64,000 nucleotides of DNA, taken from NCBI RefSeq assembly GCF_013408525.1, contig NZ_JACBZM010000002.1:1-64000 (forward strand), in the 5' to 3' direction. A program made the position numbers and the translations under genes. Shown here piece by piece: positions 52,899 through 62,028 of this stretch (its first letter is position 1; the number at the start of each line of letters is the position of its first letter). The notes below the pieces were generated by a model. The model did not search any database, was not told where the DNA came from, and saw nothing but the letters and a program-made list of their open reading frames with translations. The stretch comes from Nocardioides aromaticivorans (GTDB lineage: Bacteria; Actinomycetota; Actinomycetes; Propionibacteriales; Nocardioidaceae).

Positions 52899-53720
52899 AT
52901 GGAGATGAGCCACTCCACGCGCGCCGTCACCCCGACGGCCATCGACGAAGCAGCCAGGCGGCTCGCAGCGGCGGCCAGCACCGGCACGCCATGCGATCCG
53001 GTGCGCGACCTGATCGGCCGCGACGACGTCGCCTCCGCGTATGCCGTGCAGGGACGAGGCATCGGCGCCCGTGTCGACGCGGGGCTGACCATCGTGGGCC
53101 GCAAGATCGGACTGACCTCGCCGGCGGTGCAGGAGCAGCTCGGCGTCGACCAACCCGACTTCGGGGTGCTCCTCGACGACATGGCGTACACCGACGGCGA
53201 TGTCGTGCCGATCGGCCGGTTCCTGCAGCCGCGGGTGGAGGCGGAGGTCGCCTTCGTCCTCAGGCACGACTTGGCCGACGGCGCGCTCGACGTCGACCAG
53301 GTCCGCGACGCCGTCGCCTACGCGGTGGCGGCGCTCGAGATCTGCGACAGCCGGGTCGCCGGCTGGGACATCACCTACGCCGACACCGTCGCCGACAACG
53401 CCTCCGCGGGCGCCTACGTGCTCGGAACCGAGCACCACTCCCTTGAGCAGGTCGAGCCCCGGGAGGTCGCGATGTCGATGACGGTCACGGGCCAGGAGGT
53501 CTCCGTCGGCACCGGCGCCGCGTGCCTGGGCGACCCGCTGCTGGCCGTCCAGTGGCTGGCCCGTCGGGCCCGCGACCTGGGCGAGCCGCTCCGCGTGGGC
53601 CAGGTCATCCTCTCCGGCGCGCTGGGCCCGATGCGGCCGGTCAGCCCCGGAGCCACGGTCGCCGCATCCATCACCGGCCTCGGCACCGTGTCGTGCACGT
53701 TCACCCAGGAGGAAGCATGA
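52899..53720 (+). CDS. 2-Hydroxypenta-2,4-dienoate hydratase
   Basis: 273 residues from ATG 52899; ATG 52905 is the alternative. Fumarylacetoacetase-like hydratase fold of the BphE/MhpD type: [50 protein letters not shown], and [20 protein letters not shown]. It adds water to the C5 dienoate from meta cleavage, giving 4-hydroxy-2-oxovalerate for the enzymes encoded next. Confidence 0.9.
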   Translation: MEMSHSTRAVTPTAIDEAARRLAAAASTGTPCDPVRDLIGRDDVASAYAVQGRGIGARVDAGLTIVGRKIGLTSPAVQEQLGVDQPDFGVLLDDMAYTDGDVVPIGRFLQPRVEAEVAFVLRHDLADGALDVDQVRDAVAYAVAALEICDSRVAGWDITYADTVADNASAGAYVLGTEHHSLEQVEPREVAMSMTVTGQEVSVGTGAACLGDPLLAVQWLARRARDLGEPLRVGQVILSGALGPMRPVSPGATVAASITGLGTVSCTFTQEEA

Positions 53721-54661
53721 GCAAGACGAAGGTAGCCATCATCGGCTCAGGCAACATCGGCACCGACCTGATGATCAAGGTGCTCCGCAACGCCCGGCAC
53801 CTCGAGATGGGGGCGATGGTCGGTATCGACCCGGGGTCGGACGGGCTCGCCCGGGCCGGCCGGATGGGCGTGCAGACCACCCACAAGGGAGTGGACGGGC
53901 TGATGGCGCTGCCCGACTTCCACGAGATCGACATCATCTTCGACGCCACCTCGGCCAAGGCGCACGAGGCCAACTCGGCCAAGCTCGAGCCGCTCGGCAA
54001 GAGGATGATCGACCTCACGCCCGCTGCCATCGGCCCCTACGTCGTGCCCGCCGTCAACCTCGAGGACCACCTCGACGCCCCCAACGTCAACATGGTCACC
54101 TGCGGCGGCCAGGCCACCATCCCCATCGTCGCTGCGGTCGCCCGCGTCGTACCCGTCGCCTACGCCGAGATCGTCGCCTCCATCGCGAGCAAGTCGGCCG
54201 GCCCCGGCACCCGGGCCAACATCGACGAGTTCACCGAGACCACCTCGGCCGCCATCACCCAGGTCGGCGGCGCCGAGCGCGGCAAGGCGATCATCATCCT
54301 CAACCCCGCCGAGCCGCCCCTGATCATGCGCGACACCGTCTTCGCCCTGGTCCACGGCCCCGACCCCGCGATCCACGAGGAGATCGCCCGGTCGGTGGAG
54401 AAGATGGTCGCCGACGTGGCGGCCTACGTGCCCGGCTACCGCCTCAAGCAGCAGGTCCAGATCAACGAGATCCCGGGCGACCAGCCCGTGGAGACCCTGA
54501 TCGCCGAAGGCACCGCACGCCCGACGCACCAGGTGTCGGTGTTCCTCGAGGTCGAGGGCGCCGCCCACTACCTCCCGGCGTACGCCGGCAACCTCGACAT
54601 CATGACCTCCGCCGCTCTGCAGGTGGCCGAGCGGATCGCAGCCCGAAAGGCCACGGCATGA
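53717..54661 (+). CDS. Acetaldehyde dehydrogenase (acylating)
   Basis: 314 residues, ATG 53717 overlapping the hydratase stop (ATGA). NAD motif [14 protein letters not shown], catalytic C129 in [12 protein letters not shown], and [20 protein letters not shown]. It forms a channelling complex with the aldolase encoded next (BphJ/MhpF type) and turns acetaldehyde into acetyl-CoA. Confidence 0.93.
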   Translation: MSKTKVAIIGSGNIGTDLMIKVLRNARHLEMGAMVGIDPGSDGLARAGRMGVQTTHKGVDGLMALPDFHEIDIIFDATSAKAHEANSAKLEPLGKRMIDLTPAAIGPYVVPAVNLEDHLDAPNVNMVTCGGQATIPIVAAVARVVPVAYAEIVASIASKSAGPGTRANIDEFTETTSAAITQVGGAERGKAIIILNPAEPPLIMRDTVFALVHGPDPAIHEEIARSVEKMVADVAAYVPGYRLKQQVQINEIPGDQPVETLIAEGTARPTHQVSVFLEVEGAAHYLPAYAGNLDIMTSAALQVAERIAARKATA

Positions 54662-55683
54662 GCACCCCGATCTTCGTCCAGGACGTCACCCTCCGCGACG
54701 GCATGCACGCCGTCCGGCACCGGATCACCCCCGAGGACGTCCAGCGCATCGTCGTCGCCCTCGACGAGGCCGGTGTCGACGCCATCGAGGTCGCCCACGG
54801 CGACGGTCTCGCCGGCTCGTCGCTCAACTACGGTCCCGGCAGCCACACGGACTGGGAGTGGATCGAAGCCGCCGCGTCGGTGCCGAAGAACGCCCGGCTC
54901 ACCACCCTGCTGCTCCCCGGCGTCGGCACCATCCACGAGCTGAAGCGGGCCTACGAGCTCGGGGTCCGTTCGGTCCGCGTCGCGACGCACTGCACCGAGG
55001 CCGACGTCTCCGCCCAGCACATCGCCGCCGCCCGCGAGCTCGGCATGGACGTCTCCGGCTTCCTGATGCTCTCCCACATGGCCCCGCCCGAGGAGCTGGC
55101 CCGACAGGCCAAGCTCATGGAGTCCTACGGCGCTCACTGCGTCTACGTCACCGACTCCGGCGGCCGGCTCACCATGAACGACGTCGCCGCCCGAGTGAAG
55201 GCCTATCGCGACGTCCTCGACCCCAGTACCGAGATCGGCATCCACGCCCACGAGAACCTCTCGCTCTCGGTCGCCAACAGCGTCGTCGCCGTCGAGAACG
55301 GCGCCTACCGCGTCGACGCCTCCCTGGCCGGCCACGGCGCCGGCGCCGGCAACTGCCCCATCGAGCCGTTCGTCGCCGTCGCCGAGATCATGGACTTCAA
55401 GCACGGCTGCGACCTCTTCAAGCTCCAGGACGCCGCCGACGACATCGTCCGCCCCCTGCAGGACCGCCCCGTCCGGGTCGACCGCGAGACCCTCACACTC
55501 GGCTACGCCGGCGTCTACTCGTCCTTCCTCCGCCACGCCGAGGTCGCCTCGCAGCGCTACGACGTGGACGTCCGCGAACTGCTGCTGGAGTGCGGTCGCC
55601 GCCGGCGTCTGGTCGGCGGCCAGGAGGACATGATCTACGACATCGCCCTCACCCTCACCGCAGCGCGTCAGGCCACCGTCTGA
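54658..55683 (+). CDS. 4-Hydroxy-2-oxovalerate aldolase
   Basis: 341 residues, ATG 54658 overlapping the dehydrogenase stop. TIM-barrel aldolase of the HMGL-like family: [20 protein letters not shown], metal site [36 protein letters not shown], and the C-terminal channel domain [14 protein letters not shown]. It splits 4-hydroxy-2-oxovalerate into pyruvate and acetaldehyde. A 39-codon scrap of a paralogue lies at 15796-15912. Confidence 0.93.
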   Translation: MSTPIFVQDVTLRDGMHAVRHRITPEDVQRIVVALDEAGVDAIEVAHGDGLAGSSLNYGPGSHTDWEWIEAAASVPKNARLTTLLLPGVGTIHELKRAYELGVRSVRVATHCTEADVSAQHIAAARELGMDVSGFLMLSHMAPPEELARQAKLMESYGAHCVYVTDSGGRLTMNDVAARVKAYRDVLDPSTEIGIHAHENLSLSVANSVVAVENGAYRVDASLAGHGAGAGNCPIEPFVAVAEIMDFKHGCDLFKLQDAADDIVRPLQDRPVRVDRETLTLGYAGVYSSFLRHAEVASQRYDVDVRELLLECGRRRRLVGGQEDMIYDIALTLTAARQATV

Positions 55684-55689
55684 GCGGCG

Positions 55690-56049
55690 GCGATGGATAC
55701 GACGGTCACAGGGATCGCTGCGGTTGTTGTCGCGGGCTGGGTCAGACACCGCGCCCGGAACGGGAGCTGGTAGGTGACCTGGACAAACGTCCGCCGCCCA
55801 CACGCCGGCTCGGCACACCGCCATCGAGGCTTCTTCACCACGACCTCGAGGAGGTCACCACCAGCCGGGATGTTCTTGACCCGCTGCGGGGACCAGAAAC
55901 TGGCCGTTGACACCCCTCGTCCTGGTGCTCGGCACGGACGGTGACCGGCGTCCCTCGATCGGGAGATCGACGGCATCGACCACGCAGTATCCAGGCAGGT
56001 TGAAGATGAGGCTCGCAGTATCACGCTGCGGCCACGTAGGCTCGCTCAC
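55690..56049 (-). pseudogene. ISL3-family transposase, N-terminal remnant
   Basis: Minus-strand pieces: FNLPGYCVVDAVDLPIEGRR, then after frameshifts RVKNIPAGGDLLEVVVKKPR and WRCAEPACGRRTFVQVTYQL, the zinc-binding N-terminal half of an ISL3 transposase. The catalytic part is missing. It lies 6 bases past the aldolase stop, so no terminator survives there. Confidence 0.65.
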
Positions 56050-56100
56050 GGCTCGTGTCCTTCAGGTGGGGTGTCTCGACAGGACACATGCTCAGCAAGG

Positions 56101-56416
56101 ACACGAGCCGCCTTGCGTTACGACACGACCACGTTCAACTACGACGAGCCGGTCAATGACGCCGACCGGAGGTGGTCTCTGCAACCAGGCGAGCACGTCG
56201 CCGCCTCCCGCCTGCCCACGGACGAGATCGCACGGCTGCTCGCCGACTGCGAACGCCGGGGTGAACCGCTGCCGCTGCTGCCCGGGCACAACGTCGCCAA
56301 GCGGCTCGCGGCCGGCTGGTCACCCCAGGATCCGATGATTCCCGGCAGCCTTCGAACTCAGGCTCCTCGCATGGCACGGTGCGTGACTGGACTGAACGCC
56401 ACGCTTCGCCACAGGC
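56101..56416 (+). other. Open frame of unknown nature
   Basis: A plus-strand frame (LRYDTTTFNYDEPVNDADRR, then LPTDEIARLLADCERRGEPL, PLLPGHNVAKRL) has plausible amino acid composition and could be a small gene or fragment. No start with a good ribosome binding site is seen, and no family is recognised. Confidence 0.3.
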
Positions 56417-56935
56417 TCAGTCGAGGAGGCCCTCGTCCAGCGCAATCCTCGCCAGCTCGGCCCTCGTGCGGATCTGCAGCTTGCGCTGGATGCTCGCGCG
56501 ATGACTCTCCACGGTGCGTGGCGAAACGGCGAGCTCCTCAGCCAGCTCACGGGAGGTCAGGCCAGCTGCGAGCAACTTTATCACCTCGAGCTCCCGGGAG
56601 GACAGCGCATCTATGTCCGCACTTCCGCGCCGCTCGCTCCTGCTGGCGCCCGACGCCCCCGCGCGGAACGACACGAAGCCCTCCTCAGCCATCACAGCCC
56701 GGAGCACCGACACCAATTCCTCGTCAAGGCACTCCTTAGTGATGTACCCCCGCGCGCCACGTTCGCGGGCCCTCTCGATGTAGCCCTTCGCGCCGTACAT
56801 GCTCAGCATCACCACCCGGGTCCCCGGCGCCGTCGCGGCTATCCGCTCCAGGAGATCAAGGCCACTGCCGTCGGTCAGTCGGATGTCGAGCACCAGTAGG
56901 TCGGGCCGCAAGTCAGGTGGGGCCAACTGAGAGGC
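56417..56935 (-). pseudogene. NarL-type response regulator lacking its N-terminus
   Basis: Minus strand: PDLRPDLLVLDIRLTDGSGL (phospho-acceptor Asp context), VVMLSMYGAKGYIERARERG, ARGYITKECLDEELVSVLRA, then the LuxR helix-turn-helix SSRELEVIKLLAAGLTSREL and RTVESHRASIQRKLQIRTRA. The first 50 or so residues of the receiver domain, with the acidic pocket, are missing: the coding similarity stops at about 56935, exactly where the recombinase gene begins on the other strand. No histidine kinase gene is nearby. It may be a relic of a two-component system for aromatic catabolism. Confidence 0.7.
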
Positions 56936-56950
56936 GAGACCCTGCGGACG

Positions 56951-57859
56951 ATGCGCGGCTGCCTCGACCGCCTCGCACGGATCCTCGCCGGCGTACGCCT
57001 CGACGAGCCGTCCACCGAGGACCTCAACCGTGGCGTCCCGCTCGTCACTGGAGCCTGGGTGCCCTGGTGGCAGCTGCGCTACGAGGGCACCGCCGCGCTC
57101 CGAGCCGTCATGCTCGACATCGGCTGGTCGCCCAGCCACATTAACAAGCACCTCAGTGCCCTCCGCCGCGTCCTGAAGGAGTCCTGGCGCCTCGGTCTAA
57201 TGACCGCGGACGACTACCACCGGGCGATCGACCTCGAGCCGGTCAAAGGCCAGCGCGAGCCAGCTGGCCGAGACGTCGGCGAAACCGAGCTCGCCGCGCT
57301 GTTGGCCGCCTGCGACGACAGTCCGCTCGGCGTTCGTGACGCCGCGGTGATCGCGGTCGTCTACGTGACTGGTGTCAGACGTACCGAGGCCGCCGACCTC
57401 ACCCTGGCGTCATACTCGGCGGCCGCCCAGTCCCTGCGCCTCGTCGGCAAGGGCAACAAGGAACGAGTCGTCCCCATCGGTGAGGCTGCGATCCCCTGGC
57501 TCGAGGCCTGGCTGCGGCTGCGCGGCGGCAAGCCCGGCGCCCTCTTCTGTCCGCTACGCAAGGGCGGCAAGGTCGAACACCGCCATCTCACGTCACAGAC
57601 GATCGCGGACCTCCTCGAGCGACGACGAGTCCAGGCAGGTGTTGCGCTCCCCATCAAGCCGCACGACCTGCGCCGCACCCTCATCGGCGACCTCCTCGAC
57701 AACGGCACCGACCTAGCCACCGCCCAGGCGCTTGCCGGCCACGCCGACCCACGCACCACCAGCCGATACGACCGCCGCTCGCTCGACACCAAACGAGACG
57801 CAGTCAACGGGCTGCGGCTGCCCAAGCCCTCGACCGACATCGACCCAACCGACCGATGA
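56951..57859 (+). CDS. Tyrosine recombinase / integrase
   Basis: 302 residues from ATG 56951. The catalytic set is complete: R143 or R144 (TGVRRTEAADL), K167 (GKGNKERVVPI), H238 and R241 (PHDLRRT), H264 (AGHADPRTT), Y273 (SRYDRRS). A SAM-like core-binding part (SHINKHLSALRRVLKESWRL) precedes it. The frame is open a little upstream of the ATG (TLRTMRG), and the start coincides with the break in the response regulator, so a few N-terminal residues may be lost. No attachment site or tRNA is visible next to it. Confidence 0.85.
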   Translation: MRGCLDRLARILAGVRLDEPSTEDLNRGVPLVTGAWVPWWQLRYEGTAALRAVMLDIGWSPSHINKHLSALRRVLKESWRLGLMTADDYHRAIDLEPVKGQREPAGRDVGETELAALLAACDDSPLGVRDAAVIAVVYVTGVRRTEAADLTLASYSAAAQSLRLVGKGNKERVVPIGEAAIPWLEAWLRLRGGKPGALFCPLRKGGKVEHRHLTSQTIADLLERRRVQAGVALPIKPHDLRRTLIGDLLDNGTDLATAQALAGHADPRTTSRYDRRSLDTKRDAVNGLRLPKPSTDIDPTDR

Positions 57860-57953
57860 CATGCCGACCACTGGCCCGATTCAGGAGCATTCGGATTCGA
57901 GGCGGCATACGATCCTGAGGTGACTACTCCCGGGCGCGCCGAAAGCCAGCGCC

Positions 57954-58268
57954 ATGGCCTATGAGCCCCCCAGCGGATGGGTCCAAGTGACACGCATCAA
58001 ATCGACAGGCGAGATCTTCCACCAGCGCCTGCACGGAGACCGAACGTGCGCAGAAGCGAGCGTCCGAGACCGGATCGCGGCCGAAGCTGCAAAGGGCCGC
58101 GATGTCGAGAGCTATCTTTCGGACCACATGACCTACGCCCAGGCCCGCAGGCTCGAAAAGTTCAGTTGCTGCAAGTGCTCCGGTCGACCAGGAGACCACA
58201 AGGTGACCCCCCGATCGTCCGCCGGGCTACCTCATCGTCGGCCCCCCGGCACCGGTCGCCGACGCTAG
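57954..58268 (+). CDS. Small hypothetical protein
   Basis: 104 residues, ATG 57954 with a weak ribosome binding site. MAYEPPSGWVQVTRIKSTGE, then SDHMTYAQARRLEKFSCCKC. A Cys-rich patch (CCKC) in the C-terminal part may bind metal. The tail is Arg/Pro-rich and could be non-coding read-through. No family recognised. Confidence 0.4.
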   Translation: MAYEPPSGWVQVTRIKSTGEIFHQRLHGDRTCAEASVRDRIAAEAAKGRDVESYLSDHMTYAQARRLEKFSCCKCSGRPGDHKVTPRSSAGLPHRRPPGTGRRR

Positions 58269-58369
58269 CGGCGCGCAGAACCTCCGGAATCGGTCTCTAG
58301 TGTCGGGCGCCTGTGCTTCCCTTGCAGCACCGCCATAACGGGCGGGCCTGACAGAGAAGGACCGGCAGG

Positions 58370-58963
58370 ATGGGCTACGCCTATCGCTTGCAACCCGCCC
58401 ACCGACGGAAGCTTCGTCGGATGCGGGAGCTCGTGGACGCTGCGGACGGATCACTCACGCCTGATGAACTTGCCGCCGCCGAGGAGTACCTCTCCCTCCA
58501 TGCCTCCTGCGAGGCGTATCTGCAGGCCCAGATGACCCAGACGGCTCCGCCAGAGCGACCTCGCTGCGCACAGGGCTACGGCAAGCGGGCCAAGGTCACC
58601 GCACCCGTCCAGACGAAGGTTTGCCCGGTCTGCAAGAAGCAGAAGTCGGTGCTCTCCTTCGACGACGAGCTGGGCACGTGCATCAAGTGCAAGTACAAGA
58701 AGACCAGCAGAGGCACCGGCAAGGGGAAGAGCGGCGGCGAGACGAAGAAACCAGCGCCCACTCGAACCCGGAAGTGCCCAGTGTGCTTGCAGAGCGTGAC
58801 CATCACACTGAAGGCGGGCGACTGGACAGTGGAAGCCCACACCAAGCAGACGCGCGCGGGCCTGACCGAGTGCAGCGGCGGCGTGCAGGTCACCTACCAC
58901 GAACGGCGGGACGCCATGGATCGCCTCGTTCCCGGCAGCTTTGAGGGAGGCAAGAGGCGGTAG
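58370..58963 (+). CDS. Hypothetical protein with two zinc-ribbon-like Cys clusters
   Basis: 197 residues; ATG 58370 follows GAAGGA. Helical N-terminus (AYRLQPAHRRKLRRMRELVD). Then CPVCKKQKSVLSFDDELGTC followed by IKCK (four Cys, ribbon-like), a Lys/Gly-rich linker (TSRGTGKGKSGGETKK), and a second motif TRTRKCPVCLQSVTITLKAG. Probably a nucleic-acid-binding protein of the mobile cassette. Function unknown. Confidence 0.6.
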   Translation: MGYAYRLQPAHRRKLRRMRELVDAADGSLTPDELAAAEEYLSLHASCEAYLQAQMTQTAPPERPRCAQGYGKRAKVTAPVQTKVCPVCKKQKSVLSFDDELGTCIKCKYKKTSRGTGKGKSGGETKKPAPTRTRKCPVCLQSVTITLKAGDWTVEAHTKQTRAGLTECSGGVQVTYHERRDAMDRLVPGSFEGGKRR

Positions 58964-59133
58964 TCGTCCTAGACCCCTCGGCCGGCCACACCCACTCCCC
59001 CACCCCCCGCCGTCGGGAAGGCCGATGCCCAGCAACACCATTCGTGCGTTAGTCAACGCACAGGTAGAGTGGACCCACCGATGCCCGGGGCGCCACCGAG
59101 GTTCAGGGCCGGCCCCTACCGAAGGGACAGCAC
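58964..59133. promoter_or_regulatory. Palindrome upstream of the next cassette gene
   Basis: At 59044-59061 there is GTGCGTT-AGTC-AACGCAC, a perfect inverted repeat with 7-bp arms and a 4-base centre, 72 bases before ATG 59134. TAGAGT at 59065-59070 could be a -10 element, which would place the palindrome over the promoter. Its TGCGT half-site also occurs in the palindrome at 62809-62836. Confidence 0.5.
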
Positions 59134-59766
59134 ATGCCGCTGCCGACGTTCGCTCCGCCCGCGACACCCACGCCCGAGTCCGACACCCTCACCCGCACCC
59201 AGGCCGCCGCCCGGCTCGAGCTCAACCCTGCCGGCATCGACAAGCTCGTCCGGGCTGGGATCCTGAGCACGCCGATCACCGCCACGGAGGTCGAGCACCT
59301 GACCGGCCGTGACCGGCTCCAGGTGACGTCGGGCGCCCTCACCGTGCTGCGCACCGATGCCCGGGAAGAGGCCGACCGCACGAAGTACCCCGCCGACCCC
59401 CGCCAGTGGATGGGCTTCCACGTCGAGCACAGCGACGACGAGCTCGAGGCCGCCAGCCTCCGGTGGTGGCGCTCCGACCCCGCCAAGGTCGTCGACAACG
59501 AACTGTTCGTCGTGACCGTGGCGACCTTCCCGGTCGCGGCCTACCGGATCCTCGAGCGAGCCGACAGCGTCACCAGAGCCGACGAGGACGTCCCGCGGCA
59601 CCACTACGCAGGGCAGCTCCTCGCACGCGTTCACCCCGGCATGTCGGTGACCTACCCCCAGAACACCCCGGGCCACCTTCGCCGGATGGCCAAGCAGATC
59701 ATGACCAGCCGCATCGTCGTCTCCAGCGGCGGTCCGATCGGCTACCTCGAGCCGAAGGCGACCTAG
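59134..59766 (+). CDS. Hypothetical protein with an N-terminal helix-turn-helix-like segment
   Basis: 210 residues, ATG 59134 after GAAGGGA. TRTQAAARLELNPAGIDKLV, then RAGILSTPITATEVEHLTGR looks like a small DNA-binding fold (excisionase/MerR-like). The rest (GFHVEHSDDELEAASLRWWR, then HHYAGQLLARVHPGMSVTYP) is unassigned. It overlaps the next gene by one base (TAGTG), so the two are translated together. Confidence 0.6.
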   Translation: MPLPTFAPPATPTPESDTLTRTQAAARLELNPAGIDKLVRAGILSTPITATEVEHLTGRDRLQVTSGALTVLRTDAREEADRTKYPADPRQWMGFHVEHSDDELEAASLRWWRSDPAKVVDNELFVVTVATFPVAAYRILERADSVTRADEDVPRHHYAGQLLARVHPGMSVTYPQNTPGHLRRMAKQIMTSRIVVSSGGPIGYLEPKAT

Positions 59767-60587
59767 TGAGCACCACGACAGCCCACAAGGCAACACCAGA
59801 CCCTGGCTCAGGTCCCTGCCTGCTGTGCGGTGCGCTCGCCGATCCGACCCTCGAGCACATCATCCCGCAGACCCTCTGGAAGCGGTTCGGCATCGACCCC
59901 AACCGCGAGGACCTCGCTCAGTTCTGGACGACCCTCTGCGACCCGCACAACCAAGCGACGAGCGCCCTGCACATGCGGCCCGACATGATGAGCCTGATCG
60001 AGACGGGCGAGCCCGTAACCCGCAAGACACTGGACCACCTCGGCGACTGGGCGGTCTGGGTCACGCTGCTCTTCGCCCTCGAGCGCGGTTCCGGGGTGCT
60101 GGGCGCCGAGACCAGCAGGGAACTGCTCCTGCGACGCTTCAGCACTGGCCACGGCGGCACACCCAAGGGCGTCCGGGTATACGCCGCGCGGGTCGCCGAC
60201 TACGTCGAGCCCGCTGATCCGCCCAGGGTCCCCTACGCCCTCGCGCTCCACGGGGACTCCCGGGTCTACCTCGACGCCCACCGTCGACCGAGCGGTTTCA
60301 GCATCCAGACCGGGCCGATCAACGCCTCCGAGTCCATCGGCATCGGCAAGGTCGTGCTGCTGGTCGTCGGACGCACCTACCCGTCGGGACCGGATCACGA
60401 CGACCGCCTGGACCAGGCCGCAGCTCAGGTCGGGCTAGAGCGCATCCGCCCGCTCGGCGCCGCACTCCCGGCCCTGAACCCGGCCCGGATCAGCATGACC
60501 GACGTGAGCAAGGTCTTCACCGTGATCCCGTTCGGCGCCGACATGTCCTTGATGCCCGAGCGGATCCGGGCCCTGCCTTCCCTGTAG
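59766..60587 (+). CDS. HNH-endonuclease-like hypothetical protein
   Basis: 273 residues, GTG 59766 sharing a base with the previous TAG. The N-terminus has CLLCG, then LEHIIPQTLWKRFG, and LCDPHNQATSALH, the Cys-pair, His and downstream Cys/His arrangement of HNH-type nuclease proteins. The remaining 190 residues have no recognised domain. It may be a nuclease effector paired with the HTH protein encoded upstream. The nuclease activity is inferred from the motif only. Confidence 0.6.
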   Translation: MSTTTAHKATPDPGSGPCLLCGALADPTLEHIIPQTLWKRFGIDPNREDLAQFWTTLCDPHNQATSALHMRPDMMSLIETGEPVTRKTLDHLGDWAVWVTLLFALERGSGVLGAETSRELLLRRFSTGHGGTPKGVRVYAARVADYVEPADPPRVPYALALHGDSRVYLDAHRRPSGFSIQTGPINASESIGIGKVVLLVVGRTYPSGPDHDDRLDQAAAQVGLERIRPLGAALPALNPARISMTDVSKVFTVIPFGADMSLMPERIRALPSL

Positions 60588-60665
60588 CACCGCCAAGCAC
60601 CAATGGCCCGGGCTGCCTCGTTCTGTTCCCGCCCGACCAAGGGCCCCGCGTGCCACGATTCACCC

Positions 60666-60920
60666 GTGGGACTCTTCAAGCGCAGCGAGGCCGTCCGGGC
60701 CAAGAAGATCGGGGCTCATGCCCGATACGTCGACGAGGACGTCCAGCGCATCGACCTCAAGGTCACCAGCATCGATGGCGAGACGGCGACGATCGACCTG
60801 AGCCTCGACCAGACCCGTCAGCTGGTGATCGACCTGACCAACGCCTACGGGGCCTGCCGGCCGGCGCTCCTCGACCTGGAGCAGGTCGACCGGATCACCT
60901 CGTTCTTCGGGATGCGCTGA
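60666..60920 (+). CDS. Small hypothetical protein, first gene of a four-gene overlapping set
   Basis: 84 residues, GTG 60666. GLFKRSEAVRAKKIGAHARY, then VDEDVQRIDLKVTSIDGETA and TIDLSLDQTRQLVIDLTNAY. Looks like a small alpha/beta protein. The next gene starts within its stop codon (TGATG), so it is coupled to the downstream genes. Confidence 0.55.
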   Translation: MGLFKRSEAVRAKKIGAHARYVDEDVQRIDLKVTSIDGETATIDLSLDQTRQLVIDLTNAYGACRPALLDLEQVDRITSFFGMR

Positions 60921-61237
60921 TGGTCCGCTACGAGTACGACGAGGAAGCCAGCGCGGCCGAGCACATGGACGTGGTGTACGAGGTGGACGACAGCCCGGCA
61001 CCGGTCTCGAGGTGGGTGGACGCCATGCGTCACCTCAACACGATCAACGACCCTCTCGCCCGCAAGCTCATCGCATTACACCGCGACTGCGGATCGGGGT
61101 CGGGAGTCTGTGACGACATCGACGACGATCCCGCCCCGATGGATCGCCGCGGTGGATGGGGCTGCGAGACGACCGAGATCATCGCCTCGCACTTCGGCAT
61201 CGAGTACCCGCTGGGCGCGGCGAGCGATCACCCGTGA
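60920..61237 (+). CDS. Small Cys-containing hypothetical protein
   Basis: 105 residues, ATG 60920 sharing one base with the previous stop. An acidic N-terminus, then ARKLIALHRDCGSGSGVCDD and GWGCETTEIIASHFGIEYP. Similar short proteins with LHR...C and WxC...T..I...G elements occur in actinobacterial phages and mobile islands. Three cysteines may bind zinc. Function unknown. Confidence 0.55.
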   Translation: MVRYEYDEEASAAEHMDVVYEVDDSPAPVSRWVDAMRHLNTINDPLARKLIALHRDCGSGSGVCDDIDDDPAPMDRRGGWGCETTEIIASHFGIEYPLGAASDHP

Positions 61238-62028
61238 GCTCGAACGACTCCAATTCCCGGCTCGCCGACCTCATCCGTGCCGGCCTGAGCCGCGCCGACG
61301 AACTCGGCCGCGCCCGGGTCCCGCTCAAGCTCTACCCGCCCGAGGAGCAGGAAGAGCTCCTCACGCTCCTCCACGCCTACCTGTGGGACACCGCGGCTCC
61401 TTACGACGACGATTGGCACCGCTCCCCCGGCAACATCATGACCCTGTGGGCCGAGCTGCTCGAGATCGGCACCGAGACTCGCCAGCGGCTGATCACGCTC
61501 CGTACCGACCTGGTCAAGGCCCTCACCGAGCGCGGTCTGGGCTACCGGACGCACCCGCGGTCGGTGCCCGTGCTGGTGCGCGAGTACAGCGGACCGATCG
61601 AGACCCCCGTCCATCCCGGTGACGCCCGAGAGTCGTCGAGCACGATCGCCGTCGGCGCCTGGGGCGCTGGATTCGGCGACGCCGCCACCAACCGTGAGGT
61701 CGAGCTGGCAGCCGAGCAGGCGGTTCGCAAGCACTACGAAGCCGACGGGTGGGAGGTGACCCGGGTCGCCCACCTCAAGTGCGGATGGGACCTCACCGCC
61801 GCGCAGGACGGCCAAGAACTCCACGTCGAGGTGAAGGGTGTGTCGAGCTCGCTGCCCTCGGTGCTGCTCACCCGCAACGAACTGCGCAAGGCCGAAACGG
61901 ATCCCGACTGGCTGCTGGCCGTGGTGACCAACGCGCTGTCTGACTCGCCGACCCTGACCAGGTTCGACCGGCAGGCCGTGGCCGCGGCTGCCGACCCGAC
62001 CGTCTACCGCGTCAACCTCGCCCCGTGA
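61234..62028 (+). CDS. DUF3883 (NO VEIN C-terminal-like) protein, putative PD-(D/E)xK-type nuclease
   Basis: 264 residues, GTG 61234 overlapping the preceding stop (GTGA). The C-terminal 110 residues carry NREVELAAEQAVRKHYEADG, then WEVTRVAHLKCGWDLTA and LHVEVKGVSSSLPSVLLTRN. The E...D...ExK layout (E in NREVE, D in GWDL, VEVKG) is that of DUF3883 domains, which occur in restriction and defence proteins. The N-terminal half is helical and unassigned. The catalytic role is inferred. Confidence 0.7.
   Translation: MSSNDSNSRLADLIRAGLSRADELGRARVPLKLYPPEEQEELLTLLHAYLWDTAAPYDDDWHRSPGNIMTLWAELLEIGTETRQRLITLRTDLVKALTERGLGYRTHPRSVPVLVREYSGPIETPVHPGDARESSSTIAVGAWGAGFGDAATNREVELAAEQAVRKHYEADGWEVTRVAHLKCGWDLTAAQDGQELHVEVKGVSSSLPSVLLTRNELRKAETDPDWLLAVVTNALSDSPTLTRFDRQAVAAAADPTVYRVNLAP

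Noticed and set aside
56951..57859. tRNA-type attachment site beside the integrase
   Set aside because: No tRNA 3' end or repeated core was seen within a few hundred bases on either side.
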